Positions 16,089 to 24,139 of a DNA stretch of 64,000 nucleotides are shown here, piece after piece. The first letter of the stretch is position 1. Each line of letters begins with the position of its first letter. This stretch comes from Crocinitomicaceae bacterium. Lineage in GTDB: Bacteria > Bacteroidota > Bacteroidia > Flavobacteriales_D > Crocinitomicaceae. A model generated the notes under the pieces. The model was not told where the DNA came from. It searched no databases and saw only the letters and a program-made list of their open reading frames with translations. Made by a program: the position numbers and the translations under genes. Location of the stretch: the NCBI GenBank assembly GCA_016708105.1, contig JADJGJ010000002.1, positions 1 through 64,000 on the forward strand. Reading direction: 5' to 3'.

Positions 16089-16991
16089 ATTCAGTCAACA
16101 TTAAAATATCAGGTTTTCCTTCACTTCATTGTTCTCATTTGGGGTTTTACCGGCATATTGGGCAGTTTGATCAATTTAAACGCCAATGAAATTACTTTTT
16201 TCAGAACGGGCATAGCATTTCTTTCTATGCTCATTATGGGATTAATAGTGCGTGAGAAAAAATTTGTTAGCCCAAAGCAAGCCCTGTGGTTATTAGGTAC
16301 CGGTGTGATTGTGGGATTACATTGGGTCACTTTTTTTCTTGCAATAAAAATCAGTACGGTATCCATTGCCGTGGTGTGTATGTCTGCCGCTACCTTGTTT
16401 ACCTCTTTTCTTGAACCACTCATTTTTAAGCGGCGTTATTTTTTCAGTGAATTCATTTTAAGTATTGCCGTGTCAGCAGGTGTTATGGTGATTTTTGGTT
16501 TTGAAACCTCTTATACACTGGGCATTCTCATTGGTTTATTGTCAGCCTTTTTCTCAGCACTTTTTAATGTGCTTAACGGCCTATATGTAAAAACCATGTC
16601 ATCACGCATTATTACGCAATATGAAATGCTGGGTGGTTTTTTAACCGCCACCGTTTTCCTGCTTTATAACGGAGAACTCACAAAAGAAACTTTTGCTGTA
16701 GCAGGTATTGATTGGGTTTATCTCATTATTCTGGCAACTATTTGTACCACGTTTGCTTTTATGGCAAGTATCTGGGTTATGAAATTTGTAACCCCATTTA
16801 CCGTGAGTATCAGCGTAAACCTTGAGCCGGTGTATACCATTATTATTGCCTTGATACTAGACTATGTAAACCAAACCAACAAAGAAAAAATGAGTGATGG
16901 TTTCTACCTTGGAGGGGCAATTATCATACTGGCTATACTGGTTCACGCATGGATTAAAACAAAAAAAAGCCGCAATAATCTCTTAGCCTAA
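16089..16991 (+). CDS. EamA/DMT-family transporter, probable ATT start
   Basis: About 300 residues with ten membrane segments and two EamA repeats. The open frame begins after TGA at 16074-16076 and the first-helix motif FIVLIWGFTGILG is encoded from about 16119. No ATG, GTG or TTG occurs before TTG at 16158, which would cut off the first half of helix 1; ATT at 16089 is the best in-frame candidate, although a sequence error is possible. EamA proteins export metabolites or amino acids; the substrate cannot be told. It is followed by the universal stress protein gene after 83 bases. Confidence 0.8.
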   Translation: MQSTLKYQVFLHFIVLIWGFTGILGSLINLNANEITFFRTGIAFLSMLIMGLIVREKKFVSPKQALWLLGTGVIVGLHWVTFFLAIKISTVSIAVVCMSAATLFTSFLEPLIFKRRYFFSEFILSIAVSAGVMVIFGFETSYTLGILIGLLSAFFSALFNVLNGLYVKTMSSRIITQYEMLGGFLTATVFLLYNGELTKETFAVAGIDWVYLIILATICTTFAFMASIWVMKFVTPFTVSISVNLEPVYTIIIALILDYVNQTNKEKMSDGFYLGGAIIILAILVHAWIKTKKSRNNLLA

Positions 16992-17033
16992 ATTAATTAT
17001 CAGTATCTTAATGCCCCAATTGCGTAAAAGCAA

Positions 17034-17041
17034 TAGATTTG
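17034..17041 (+). promoter_or_regulatory. Candidate -7 box of the universal stress gene
   Basis: TAGATTTG matches the Bacteroidota -7 consensus TAnnTTTG exactly and lies 33 bases before the ATG at 17075. No good -33 element is seen, so confidence is limited. Confidence 0.35.
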
Positions 17042-17074
17042 CAAAAAATTAAAACCAGAAAAACCAATTCCCTT

Positions 17075-17908
17075 ATGACAAAGAAAAAGCTACTTGTACC
17101 TTATGATTTTTCTGAGGTTGCCGACAGTGCTTTTGAGCATGCACTGGTAACCGCAAAAGCAGTTGATGCTGAGGTTCACATTCTTCATGTTGTTGCTAAA
17201 AAAGAAGCAGTGCGTGAAGTAAAAGAAAAATTGGATAAAGCCATCCAAAAAGCAAAAAGCGTTTCACGTGTTCAAGGCATTGAGGTGGTGGATCATGTGC
17301 GTGTTGGAAACATTTTTGATGATATTTCTGACTTCGCTTTAGAGATTGGAGCTGAACTTATTTTTATGGGCACACACGGTGCTCATGGTTGGCAACACAT
17401 CACCGGAAGCCATGCGTTGAAAGTGGTAACCAATTCGCCTACACCGTTTGTAATTGTTCAAGAAAGTAAAATTGATGTGAAAGGATACAACGATATCGTA
17501 GTACCTCTTGATCTTGAAAAAGAAACAAAACAAAAACTCACGCTGGTAGCTAACATGGCTAAATATTTCAACTCGCGCGTGCATGTTATCATTCCTGATG
17601 AAACAGATGAGTACTTGAAACACACCATTCGTGCAAACATTGTTTTTGCAAATAAGTATTTTGGTGACCGCGGCATTGAGTGTACTACTACGCTTGCCCC
17701 TGCCAGCGGATTTGAAAAAGAAGTGGTAAAACATGCCGTAAAAGTAGGAGGTGATTTAATTGCTATCATGAATACTCAAAAAAACCAACTATTTGGTGCG
17801 CTTGGTGCAAATCATGAGCAATATATTATCACCAATGAAGCGTTGATTCCAACATTGATTTTGAATCCAATCAATGCTTCTAATGCATATCAAGCAATCT
17901 TTACCTAG
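17075..17908 (+). CDS. Tandem universal stress protein (UspA)
   Basis: 277 residues made of two Usp domains. The first starts KKLLVPYDFSEVADSAFEHAL and has MGTHGAHGWQHITGSHALKVV (with the G-x2-G-x9-GS-like nucleotide loop), ending with TPFVIVQ. The second starts YNDIVVPLDLEKETKQKL and ends TPTLILNP, with a less complete nucleotide loop. Such proteins aid survival under stress and may bind ATP. The start is the ATG at 17075, where the first strand begins. A strong terminator follows at 17953. Confidence 0.9.
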   Translation: MTKKKLLVPYDFSEVADSAFEHALVTAKAVDAEVHILHVVAKKEAVREVKEKLDKAIQKAKSVSRVQGIEVVDHVRVGNIFDDISDFALEIGAELIFMGTHGAHGWQHITGSHALKVVTNSPTPFVIVQESKIDVKGYNDIVVPLDLEKETKQKLTLVANMAKYFNSRVHVIIPDETDEYLKHTIRANIVFANKYFGDRGIECTTTLAPASGFEKEVVKHAVKVGGDLIAIMNTQKNQLFGALGANHEQYIITNEALIPTLILNPINASNAYQAIFT

Positions 17909-17952
17909 TCATTAAACAATTTCAAAAAATTTCTGACGAAGAAATGATATAG

Positions 17953-17981
17953 AATCCGGCTCAAAACGCCGGATTTTTTTT
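17953..17981 (+). terminator. Rho-independent terminator
   Basis: AATCCGGC and GCCGGATT form an eight-pair stem with a seven-base loop, followed by a T run. It ends the universal stress gene. Confidence 0.85.
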
Positions 17982-18016
17982 ATTTCAGAAGAGTGAAGTA
18001 CAAATTAATTTTCATC

Positions 18017-19027
18017 ATGAAAGCAATTTATTTAAAACAACATGCCGGTGCCAAACAGGCTTTTGAATACCGTGAAGCGCCAATGCCAACTTGCGCTGAT
18101 GATGAGGTGCTGATTGAGGTATCATGCTTTGGACTTAACTATGCTGAAATAATGGCCCGCAATGGTTTGTATGGTGATGCACCGGCCTTGCCTTTTATTC
18201 CCGGTTATGAAGTGGCAGGTAAAATTTGTGCTGTCGGCAATGAAATGAATCAACATTTAGTGGGTAAAAATGTAATTGCTTTTACTCGTTTTGGTGGTTA
18301 TGCACAATACACGCTTACCAAAGCAAACGCTTGCTTAGAAACAGGGACTCATGATGCGGCTGAGTTGTGTTGTTTAGCGGTTCAATATGCCACGGCTTGG
18401 TATATGGCCGATTATACTACTCAACTGCGAAAGGGAGATAAAGTATTGATTCACGCCGGGGCAGGCGGGGTTGGCACAGCCCTGATACAACTATGTAAGT
18501 TAGCAGGGGCAACAATTTATGCTATTGGCGGCAATCATGAAAAAGAGGAATACATGCGCAATCAGGGGGCTGATTTTGTATTGAATCATCAAACGGCAAA
18601 CTATGCTGAGGTGTGGAAAGATGAATTGTTTGATGTCATTTTTAATCCCGTGGGCGGAAGCACATTTAAACAAGATAAAAAATTATTGCGCGCCGGCGGA
18701 CGCTTGATTATGTATGGCGCATCAGAACGTAAAGCCGGTTTCAAATTCTGGAACGGTATAAAATTTTTGCGCAAGATGGGATTTTTATTGCCCATTCTTT
18801 TGGTGAGAGACTCTGTTTCATTAATGGGGGTCAACATGATTCGTATTGCAGATCAAAAGCCTGAAGTATTGGCAACTTGTCTTCATGAAGTGTACAAATT
18901 ATATGAGGCGGGTAAAATTAAACCTCATGTTGGCGCACGCTTTGCATTCACTGAAATTGCTGAGGCGCATACATTCCTTGAAAGCCGAAAATCAATTGGC
19001 AAGGTTGTTGTAATGGTGCAGAAGTGA
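18017..19027 (+). CDS. Zinc-independent MDR oxidoreductase (NADPH:quinone reductase-like)
   Basis: 336 residues of the medium-chain dehydrogenase/reductase fold. The N-terminal GroES-like part has FGLNYAEIMARNGLYG and FIPGYEVAGKI without the Cys/His/Asp zinc ligands of alcohol dehydrogenases. The NADP-binding Rossmann motif is HAGAGGVGTALIQL (about residues 151-164). It ends IGKVVVMVQK, as in QOR-like proteins. It would reduce quinones or other unsaturated carbonyls with NADPH. The start at 18017 (MKAIYLKQHAG) is the natural first strand. It is monocistronic between terminator 17953 and the next gene. Confidence 0.9.
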   Translation: MKAIYLKQHAGAKQAFEYREAPMPTCADDEVLIEVSCFGLNYAEIMARNGLYGDAPALPFIPGYEVAGKICAVGNEMNQHLVGKNVIAFTRFGGYAQYTLTKANACLETGTHDAAELCCLAVQYATAWYMADYTTQLRKGDKVLIHAGAGGVGTALIQLCKLAGATIYAIGGNHEKEEYMRNQGADFVLNHQTANYAEVWKDELFDVIFNPVGGSTFKQDKKLLRAGGRLIMYGASERKAGFKFWNGIKFLRKMGFLLPILLVRDSVSLMGVNMIRIADQKPEVLATCLHEVYKLYEAGKIKPHVGARFAFTEIAEAHTFLESRKSIGKVVVMVQK

Positions 19028-19148
19028 AAAAAATTAAATTATCTTTATTCAGTTAAAATGAAATAGTGTATCGTGCATTTGACACAAAGTCAATTTCTCA
19101 ATAAATCTCCGAGATAATATTTGTGTAAGATGCTGAAAAAATAATAAA

Positions 19149-20363
19149 ATGATCTCCATGAAAAGAACCTTACTTTTGTTAGCTGCCGGAATTACGTCAA
19201 CCGTAATGGCACAAAATATCAATGACAACAAAGTGTCATTCACGTACATTCAATTACCAACTAACCCAATTGCATCTCAATACACGCAGTTTGAAATTTC
19301 AGTGATCAAATCATTTGAGAAAAGCAATGAAGATAGCTTAATGGCCTACCAGATGAAACTGGACAATGCCAATACCCAATATGACAGTCAACTCAATGTG
19401 TGGAAAGAGCAGAAAAAAAATCTTGATCGCAACTATTTGATGCAAATGGCAAATTGGGAGAAGAGTACGAATGCGGGTACGGTAAGTGCTGCGCCTGCTG
19501 CGCCTGTATATCCGGCTCAGCCGGTGAAGTTAGATGTTGTTCAACCAAATTTACATGAAGATTTGCCGGTTGATCAGGTAAACAATATGATTACTATTGA
19601 TGGTTTTAGCAAAGGCAGCGGTGGCGCAAAAGTTACGCTTGACTTTAAAGGTATAGGCGGAATTAAAATTGTAGAAACTAAAAGCGGTAGTGGTACTTCA
19701 ACCAAATATTCTTACCGCGCTGAATACACCATGCCGGTTGAATTGAAAGTAGAAACCCCTTCTCAGGGAGTTATTCTAAACACGATTATTTTGAATGAAG
19801 TACGATCATATCCACTGAAAGATTACGCCAGCAAATATGAATTCCAGTTGTGGTATCTTGACAGTCAAACACAATTTTGGAGTGAATTACAAAAGCACGC
19901 ACGCAGCGTTGCCTTAGCTGAAATTACTGCCTATCTCAATAATGCTTGCGGATATCCAACCCGTACCTGGAATACTGAAGTGTACTCTGTAAAAAGTCAT
20001 AAAGATTTCAATTATGATGACCTTACTAATGGATATACCATTGCAAAACAAGGGTACGATTTAATTTATCAAACACGTGATCGCAAGAATGCTCACGGCA
20101 AATTAAATGAGGCAATTGGTATTTGGAAACAGGCCTTAACTGAAAGCAACATGAATGATAACAAAGCGCGCATCAATGATAAAATTACTGCCATGTTGTA
20201 TTACAATATTGCTGAGGCATACATGTGGATGAGCAATTATGATGAAGCTGAGGTAAACATCAACAAGTGCATTGCCACCAATGAAATGAAATTTAAAGGT
20301 GAAGCAAAAGAACTTCAAGGACAACTTAACGATCATAAATTGCGTTGGAAAGCCAATTTTTAA
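19149..20363 (+). CDS. Secreted protein of unknown function with TPR-like C-terminus
   Basis: 404 residues. A signal peptide (MKRTLLLLAAGITSTVMA, probably starting at ATG 19158) precedes NDNKVSFTYIQLPTNPI. A coiled segment (about 55-95) and a Pro/Ala-rich linker (AAPAAPVYPAQPVK) follow. The C-terminal 130 residues look like tetratricopeptide helices: AIGIWKQALTESNMND, ALY-like YYNIAEAYMWMSNYDEAEVNINKCIA. A periplasmic or outer-membrane-associated role is inferred. Downstream lie the IS insertion and the membrane-protein gene 22131, which may once have been its operon partner. Confidence 0.75.
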   Translation: MISMKRTLLLLAAGITSTVMAQNINDNKVSFTYIQLPTNPIASQYTQFEISVIKSFEKSNEDSLMAYQMKLDNANTQYDSQLNVWKEQKKNLDRNYLMQMANWEKSTNAGTVSAAPAAPVYPAQPVKLDVVQPNLHEDLPVDQVNNMITIDGFSKGSGGAKVTLDFKGIGGIKIVETKSGSGTSTKYSYRAEYTMPVELKVETPSQGVILNTIILNEVRSYPLKDYASKYEFQLWYLDSQTQFWSELQKHARSVALAEITAYLNNACGYPTRTWNTEVYSVKSHKDFNYDDLTNGYTIAKQGYDLIYQTRDRKNAHGKLNEAIGIWKQALTESNMNDNKARINDKITAMLYYNIAEAYMWMSNYDEAEVNINKCIATNEMKFKGEAKELQGQLNDHKLRWKANF

Positions 20364-20403
20364 GTTAGTTCTTCACCAAGTTCAAGGGGCAGACTGTGAC
20401 AAA

Positions 20404-20495
20404 GAGTGCACCTAATTTTCAGGTTAGATTGATCATGCCATGAAAAGATTTTCGTTTTGGTTAGCCTGTGTGGGATGGGTTGTCTTATTTATTTC
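20404..20495 (+). repeat. Left copy of 92-bp target duplication
   Basis: Bases 20404-20495 are identical to 22095-22186. The duplicated segment holds the 5' flank and first 18 codons plus two bases of codon 19 of the gene at 22131. It flanks the IS element exactly, as an unusually long target-site duplication. Confidence 0.9.
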
Positions 20496-20499
20496 CTGA
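20440..20499 (+). pseudogene. Truncated 5' remnant of the membrane-protein gene
   Basis: The ATG and first 19 codons of the gene at 22131 are repeated here and run into the IS terminal repeat, where TGA at 20497-20499 stops the frame. It is a by-product of the target duplication. Confidence 0.8.
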
Positions 20500-22094
20500 C
20501 TTGTCCCTTTTAGTGCGGTAGATTTAATTTTGCAATAAGCTCCGTCATTTTCTGAGATGGGTTTGCCTTTATAGTTACAGTTTTTTGCGTGATCAGATTC
20601 AATATTTCTCCATCAACGATTTTTTTTGACTCGTCTATAAATTTTCTTATTGAGATACCTGTTTTTAGTTCTATGTGTTTTGATATCACTAATGCAATAA
20701 AACAAATGAGCATATGAAGTTTGATGGGATCTTCCTTAAAATGAAAAATTGGTCTTGTTTGTAGGTCGTTTTTTGATATTCTGAAGGCTTGTTCAATTTT
20801 ATAAAGTTCATGGTAGCGCTCTATTATTGTTTTGTCGTCAGCCGTTGATTCTTCAATGTTCGTATAATATCCTTTTATCCCTAGAAGTTTGCGAGTTTTC
20901 TCAATTAGAATTTCATTGAGTTCAATTTGCTGATTTTTTGTTTGGGTGAATTTTAATTTTTTAGTTTTTGACGGCTTTGCAATAACTTGTTTTGCTTTGT
21001 CTATTTGTTTTTCCATTTCATGCTTATCCTTACGGTATCTGACATCTGAATAACTGCAAATCAAATATCCATTATCGGTTTTAATGCGTATGCTTTTTCC
21101 GTTTTCTCTGTTGATATTTTTGTCAATGGTGTCGAGCATAGTTGCGGAGACGTTTGCGAGTCTTGCCCCACGATGTAGTTGATGTTGTTCTGGATTAATT
21201 GTTGTACATTTTCTGAACTGATCATTGCAGCATCTGCTACAACGGTGAAGTTTTGTACACCATTTCTTTTAATAAAATCATTAATAACCGGGATGATTGT
21301 GTGACCTTCAAAAGTATTACCCGAAAACACTTCATACGACACGGGAAAACCCTCTTTACTCACCATCAGCGCAATGAGTATCTGAGGCTGTTGAGATTTG
21401 TTGTCTTTTGAAAAGCCATTCATTCGCAACTCATCTTCTTTAAATGTCTCAAAATAAAGTGTGGTTACATCATAAAACAGAATGTCATAGTTGAATGAGT
21501 AATACCTTCTAGCGAAGTCAACAACTTTTTTTTCTACTTTTTTCTTCAAGTTGATGCACTCTGGGGCAATCTTGTAATATGTCTTGCGACTATGGCTGAT
21601 ACCAAAGAACAGTTTGATCAACTCTAAGGAACGAAGTTTGGATGCCGGTTCAAATATTCTAATGGTAACCAAATCATTTAACAACGAGGGAAAATCATTT
21701 AGTTTAAGAGTGTCTTGTATCGCTCTAATTTGTTTGTAAAAAAAATGGTATTTGATGCCAACAAAAGTGCTGTGATTAAGATGCAACAATTTGTTGGGAT
21801 TTTCATCCGGAAAAATTGAAGTTTGCATCGTGGAATTTTTTATCCACTCCTCTGCCATTTTCATTAACTCAACAAATTCATCCGCTGTATGTGCAGAACC
21901 CATGTGTTGTATTACTTTCCTCTTGTTATTCTCGTAACGAACTACTTGAACAGCCCTTGCCATAGAGGCCGTTTTTACAACCCTTATTTTCATTCAAAAA
22001 TCAGCATTAGTGCGGTAAATTTAGCCTTTTTTAAAACACCTCGTTTGATTATGAGGGAGTTAGCTCCGCACTAAATTTGGTGGGGACAAGTCAG
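20496..22094 (-). mobile_element. IS1634-family insertion sequence (about 1.6 kb)
   Basis: The ends are perfect 12-base inverted repeats, CTGACTTGTCCC and GGGACAAGTCAG; a TTTAGTGCGG motif also occurs just inside both ends at different offsets. One transposase on the minus strand fills the element. It is bounded by the 92-bp direct repeats. IS1634 of Mycoplasma and the related IS1549 are known to create long, variable target duplications, which fits. Confidence 0.92.
20510..21993 (-). pseudogene. IS1634-family transposase, single frameshift
   Basis: Two frames make one protein of about 494 residues. The N-terminal part (from 21993, MKIRVVKTASMARAVQVV) has DVTTLYFETFKEDELRMNG and VVADAAMISSEN with DDE-type acidic residues; the C-terminal part has YHELYKIEQAFRISKNDLQ, the family's conserved Y-R/K-E segment. 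They join if one G is added to the G4 run near 21172, restoring IVGARLANVSATMLDT. This again is a homopolymer-type shift, so the transposase may be functional in the organism. No programmed frameshift signal is evident. Confidence 0.9.
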
Positions 22095-22186
22095 GAGTGC
22101 ACCTAATTTTCAGGTTAGATTGATCATGCCATGAAAAGATTTTCGTTTTGGTTAGCCTGTGTGGGATGGGTTGTCTTATTTATTTC
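22095..22186 (+). repeat. Right copy of 92-bp target duplication
   Basis: Identical to 20404-20495. This copy provides the intact 5' flank and start codon of the gene at 22131. Confidence 0.9.
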
Positions 22187-22640
22187 ACATGTACTTTCGT
22201 TGCTGAAATTTGATGTAACAGCTCATTTTTCATATATCTGGATTTTTGTTTTGCTTTTATTTGTGGTGTGGTGGCCAACCGTAATGGAATTAAAAAGCAG
22301 GAGAAAATTCCAACAACATAAAGGATCTTCAACAAGTCTCGGTAACTATTATCATAACCTATTTGATCAAACACCGCGCTGGTTGAGAGTTGTTGCAATT
22401 GGTGGATTTTTCTACGCATTTATAAATTTTTTTCTGGCAGGCTACATGCTGCAAGGTTCACCTGAAATCAAAGATGGTTTATTTGTATTGACAGATCATG
22501 GAAAGATTATCAGAAATATTTCTGTGCAAGAATTTCATTACTTCAAATCGTATGCAAATCGTATGCAAACAGGACACTTTTTGGTTTTTTATGGAATGGC
22601 TGTTGCTATTTTGTATCCCTACCGCATGAGATCTAGATGA
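22131..22640 (+). CDS. Small membrane protein, preserved beside the IS
   Basis: 169 residues with hydrophobic segments at about 5-25, 33-52, 88-110 and 148-165. The region between holds FDQTPRWLRVVAIGGFF and GHFLVFYGMAVAILYPY. I recognise no family. The IS lies 36 bases upstream of the ATG, but because the target duplication includes the start region the reading frame is complete; its original promoter may now be 1.6 kb away, beyond the IS. Confidence 0.7.
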   Translation: MKRFSFWLACVGWVVLFISHVLSLLKFDVTAHFSYIWIFVLLLFVVWWPTVMELKSRRKFQQHKGSSTSLGNYYHNLFDQTPRWLRVVAIGGFFYAFINFFLAGYMLQGSPEIKDGLFVLTDHGKIIRNISVQEFHYFKSYANRMQTGHFLVFYGMAVAILYPYRMRSR

Positions 22641-22651
22641 TACCCTTAATA

Positions 22652-22687
22652 TTCTGTAGGCGCAGGTCGAGACCTGCGCCTACAGAA
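22652..22687. repeat. Palindromic repeat, GTAGG...CCTAC family, copy 1
   Basis: 17-base arms around a central GA; the core arm is GTAGGCGCAGGTC. It is related to the elements at 58146, 58670 and 61430. Located just after the stop of the membrane-protein gene, it could also serve as a transcription barrier. Confidence 0.8.
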
Positions 22688-22905
22688 CGATCACTTATTG
22701 CAACGCGCCTAGTTTTATTCAATTGCTCATTTTGCGATGATTGCGGAGACTAATTTTTATACAGAGTGTTGTTTTGATGTTCATCATTTTAAGTAGGCCA
22801 ACGCAGACGATCAAAAATTGTTAAACAGCATCATGAAATTTTATTGGCGCTTGACACATAGGATTTTTTGCAATACATTCACTTGAAAATCTAATCCAAA
22901 AGTTT

Positions 22906-23562
22906 ATGAAAAAGATATTTTTTATCACTCTTTGTATTCCTTTTATCGGGTGTACAAATAATCAAATTCATGTTGAGCAAGATCCGGTTGACTCCTTAGA
23001 ACAAGAAATTACTGAATCAGAATCAGAAGAGATTCATGATAATTTACCCGATGGCTGGTTCAAGTCAGGTGATGAACCCAACAATTTTGAAATGGGTGTA
23101 GATTCTGCAGTGTTTAAGTCAGGGAATAATTCAGCCTACATTGAATCAAAGAGAGATATTATTTTAAGTTTTTCTACCATGATGCAAACAAGCTCAGCAA
23201 AAAAATATGTGGGTAAACGCATAAAAATGTCAGGATATTTAAAAACAGAAAATGTGAAAAGCTGGGCAGGTATGTGGTTGCGCATTGATCCTGAAGACGG
23301 AGGCAAAGCGCTTGGATTTGACAACATGGAAAATCGTTCATTAAAGGGTGATACGGATTGGAGCTTGTGTGAAATTGTTCTTGATGTTCCTGAAAAAAGT
23401 TATACACTGAATTATGGTGTTCTGTTAAACGGCAAAGGCAAAGTATGGTTTGATGATCTGAAATTTGAGGAAGTTGATCAAAGTGTTCCAACAACTGAAA
23501 TAACTTATCTCACTTCAAAAAATGTATTGGATGATGCGCAAAACATGAATTTTGAAGAGTGA
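22906..23562 (+). CDS. Lipoprotein with carbohydrate-binding-like domain
   Basis: 218 residues with lipobox IPFIGC (Cys16). An acidic linker (SLEQEITESESEEIHDN) precedes a jelly-roll-like domain: NLPDGWFKSGDEP, FSTMMQTSSAKKYVGKRIKMSGYLKTE, WAGMWLRID, DWSLCEIVLDVPE and GKVWFDDLKFEEV. This resembles the galactose-binding-like domains found attached to regulators and glycosidases in Bacteroidota. Ligand and role are unknown. It stands alone; a short tail of non-coding DNA with no clear gene follows up to 23700. Confidence 0.7.
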   Translation: MKKIFFITLCIPFIGCTNNQIHVEQDPVDSLEQEITESESEEIHDNLPDGWFKSGDEPNNFEMGVDSAVFKSGNNSAYIESKRDIILSFSTMMQTSSAKKYVGKRIKMSGYLKTENVKSWAGMWLRIDPEDGGKALGFDNMENRSLKGDTDWSLCEIVLDVPEKSYTLNYGVLLNGKGKVWFDDLKFEEVDQSVPTTEITYLTSKNVLDDAQNMNFEE

Positions 23563-23700
23563 TTAAAATTGTTCAGGTCATAAAAAAACATTTCATTAAT
23601 AGCTAGTTCACAACCTGAAATTGAAGCCGAATTTTTCAAGACATGGATGGGTGATCACGAACAGGTTGATGATGTATTGGTAATTGGTGTTCGGGTGTAA

Positions 23701-24120
23701 TTATTTAATTGCTGTCTGATCATTTACCTTGAGATTTGATTTCTTAAATCTCTTTTGAAAAATTAAAAAGTAGATGATGAAATAAATGGAAAATACGACT
23801 AAATAAATCATCAGAGCTTTGGTATTGAAAGGTATTCCTCTGTTTAAAAAAGCACCGTAACATAAAAACATTAACCAGATGGCAGCCAAAATACTAAGCG
23901 CTGTGTTGAAAGAATGCTTTGCTTTAAGAAAATAAAGACCAGACCATAAGTAGGCTGAGAAGCCGCCTGTTCCAAATATTAAAAGAATATTGCCACCACT
24001 CCAGTGCAGCGCTTTAAAAATAAAGTAAAGTACAACCGGAATAAACCAGAGAATGACTACGCGAACTTTAAAATAATTTCGTTCTACTTGTAATTTTGAA
24101 GATGTGTCAAGAATTTCCAT
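23701..24120 (-). CDS. Small integral membrane protein
   Basis: 139 residues with four predicted membrane helices (about 20-37, 44-64, 74-92, 100-122) and a basic C-terminus (KRFKKSNLK). No family recognised. It starts only 20 bases from the restored end of the CHU_C gene 24140 on the same strand, so the two may be co-transcribed. Confidence 0.65.
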   Translation of the reverse strand: MEILDTSSKLQVERNYFKVRVVILWFIPVVLYFIFKALHWSGGNILLIFGTGGFSAYLWSGLYFLKAKHSFNTALSILAAIWLMFLCYGAFLNRGIPFNTKALMIYLVVFSIYFIIYFLIFQKRFKKSNLKVNDQTAIK

Positions 24121-24139
24121 ACTGAGTTAAAAAAGCAAA

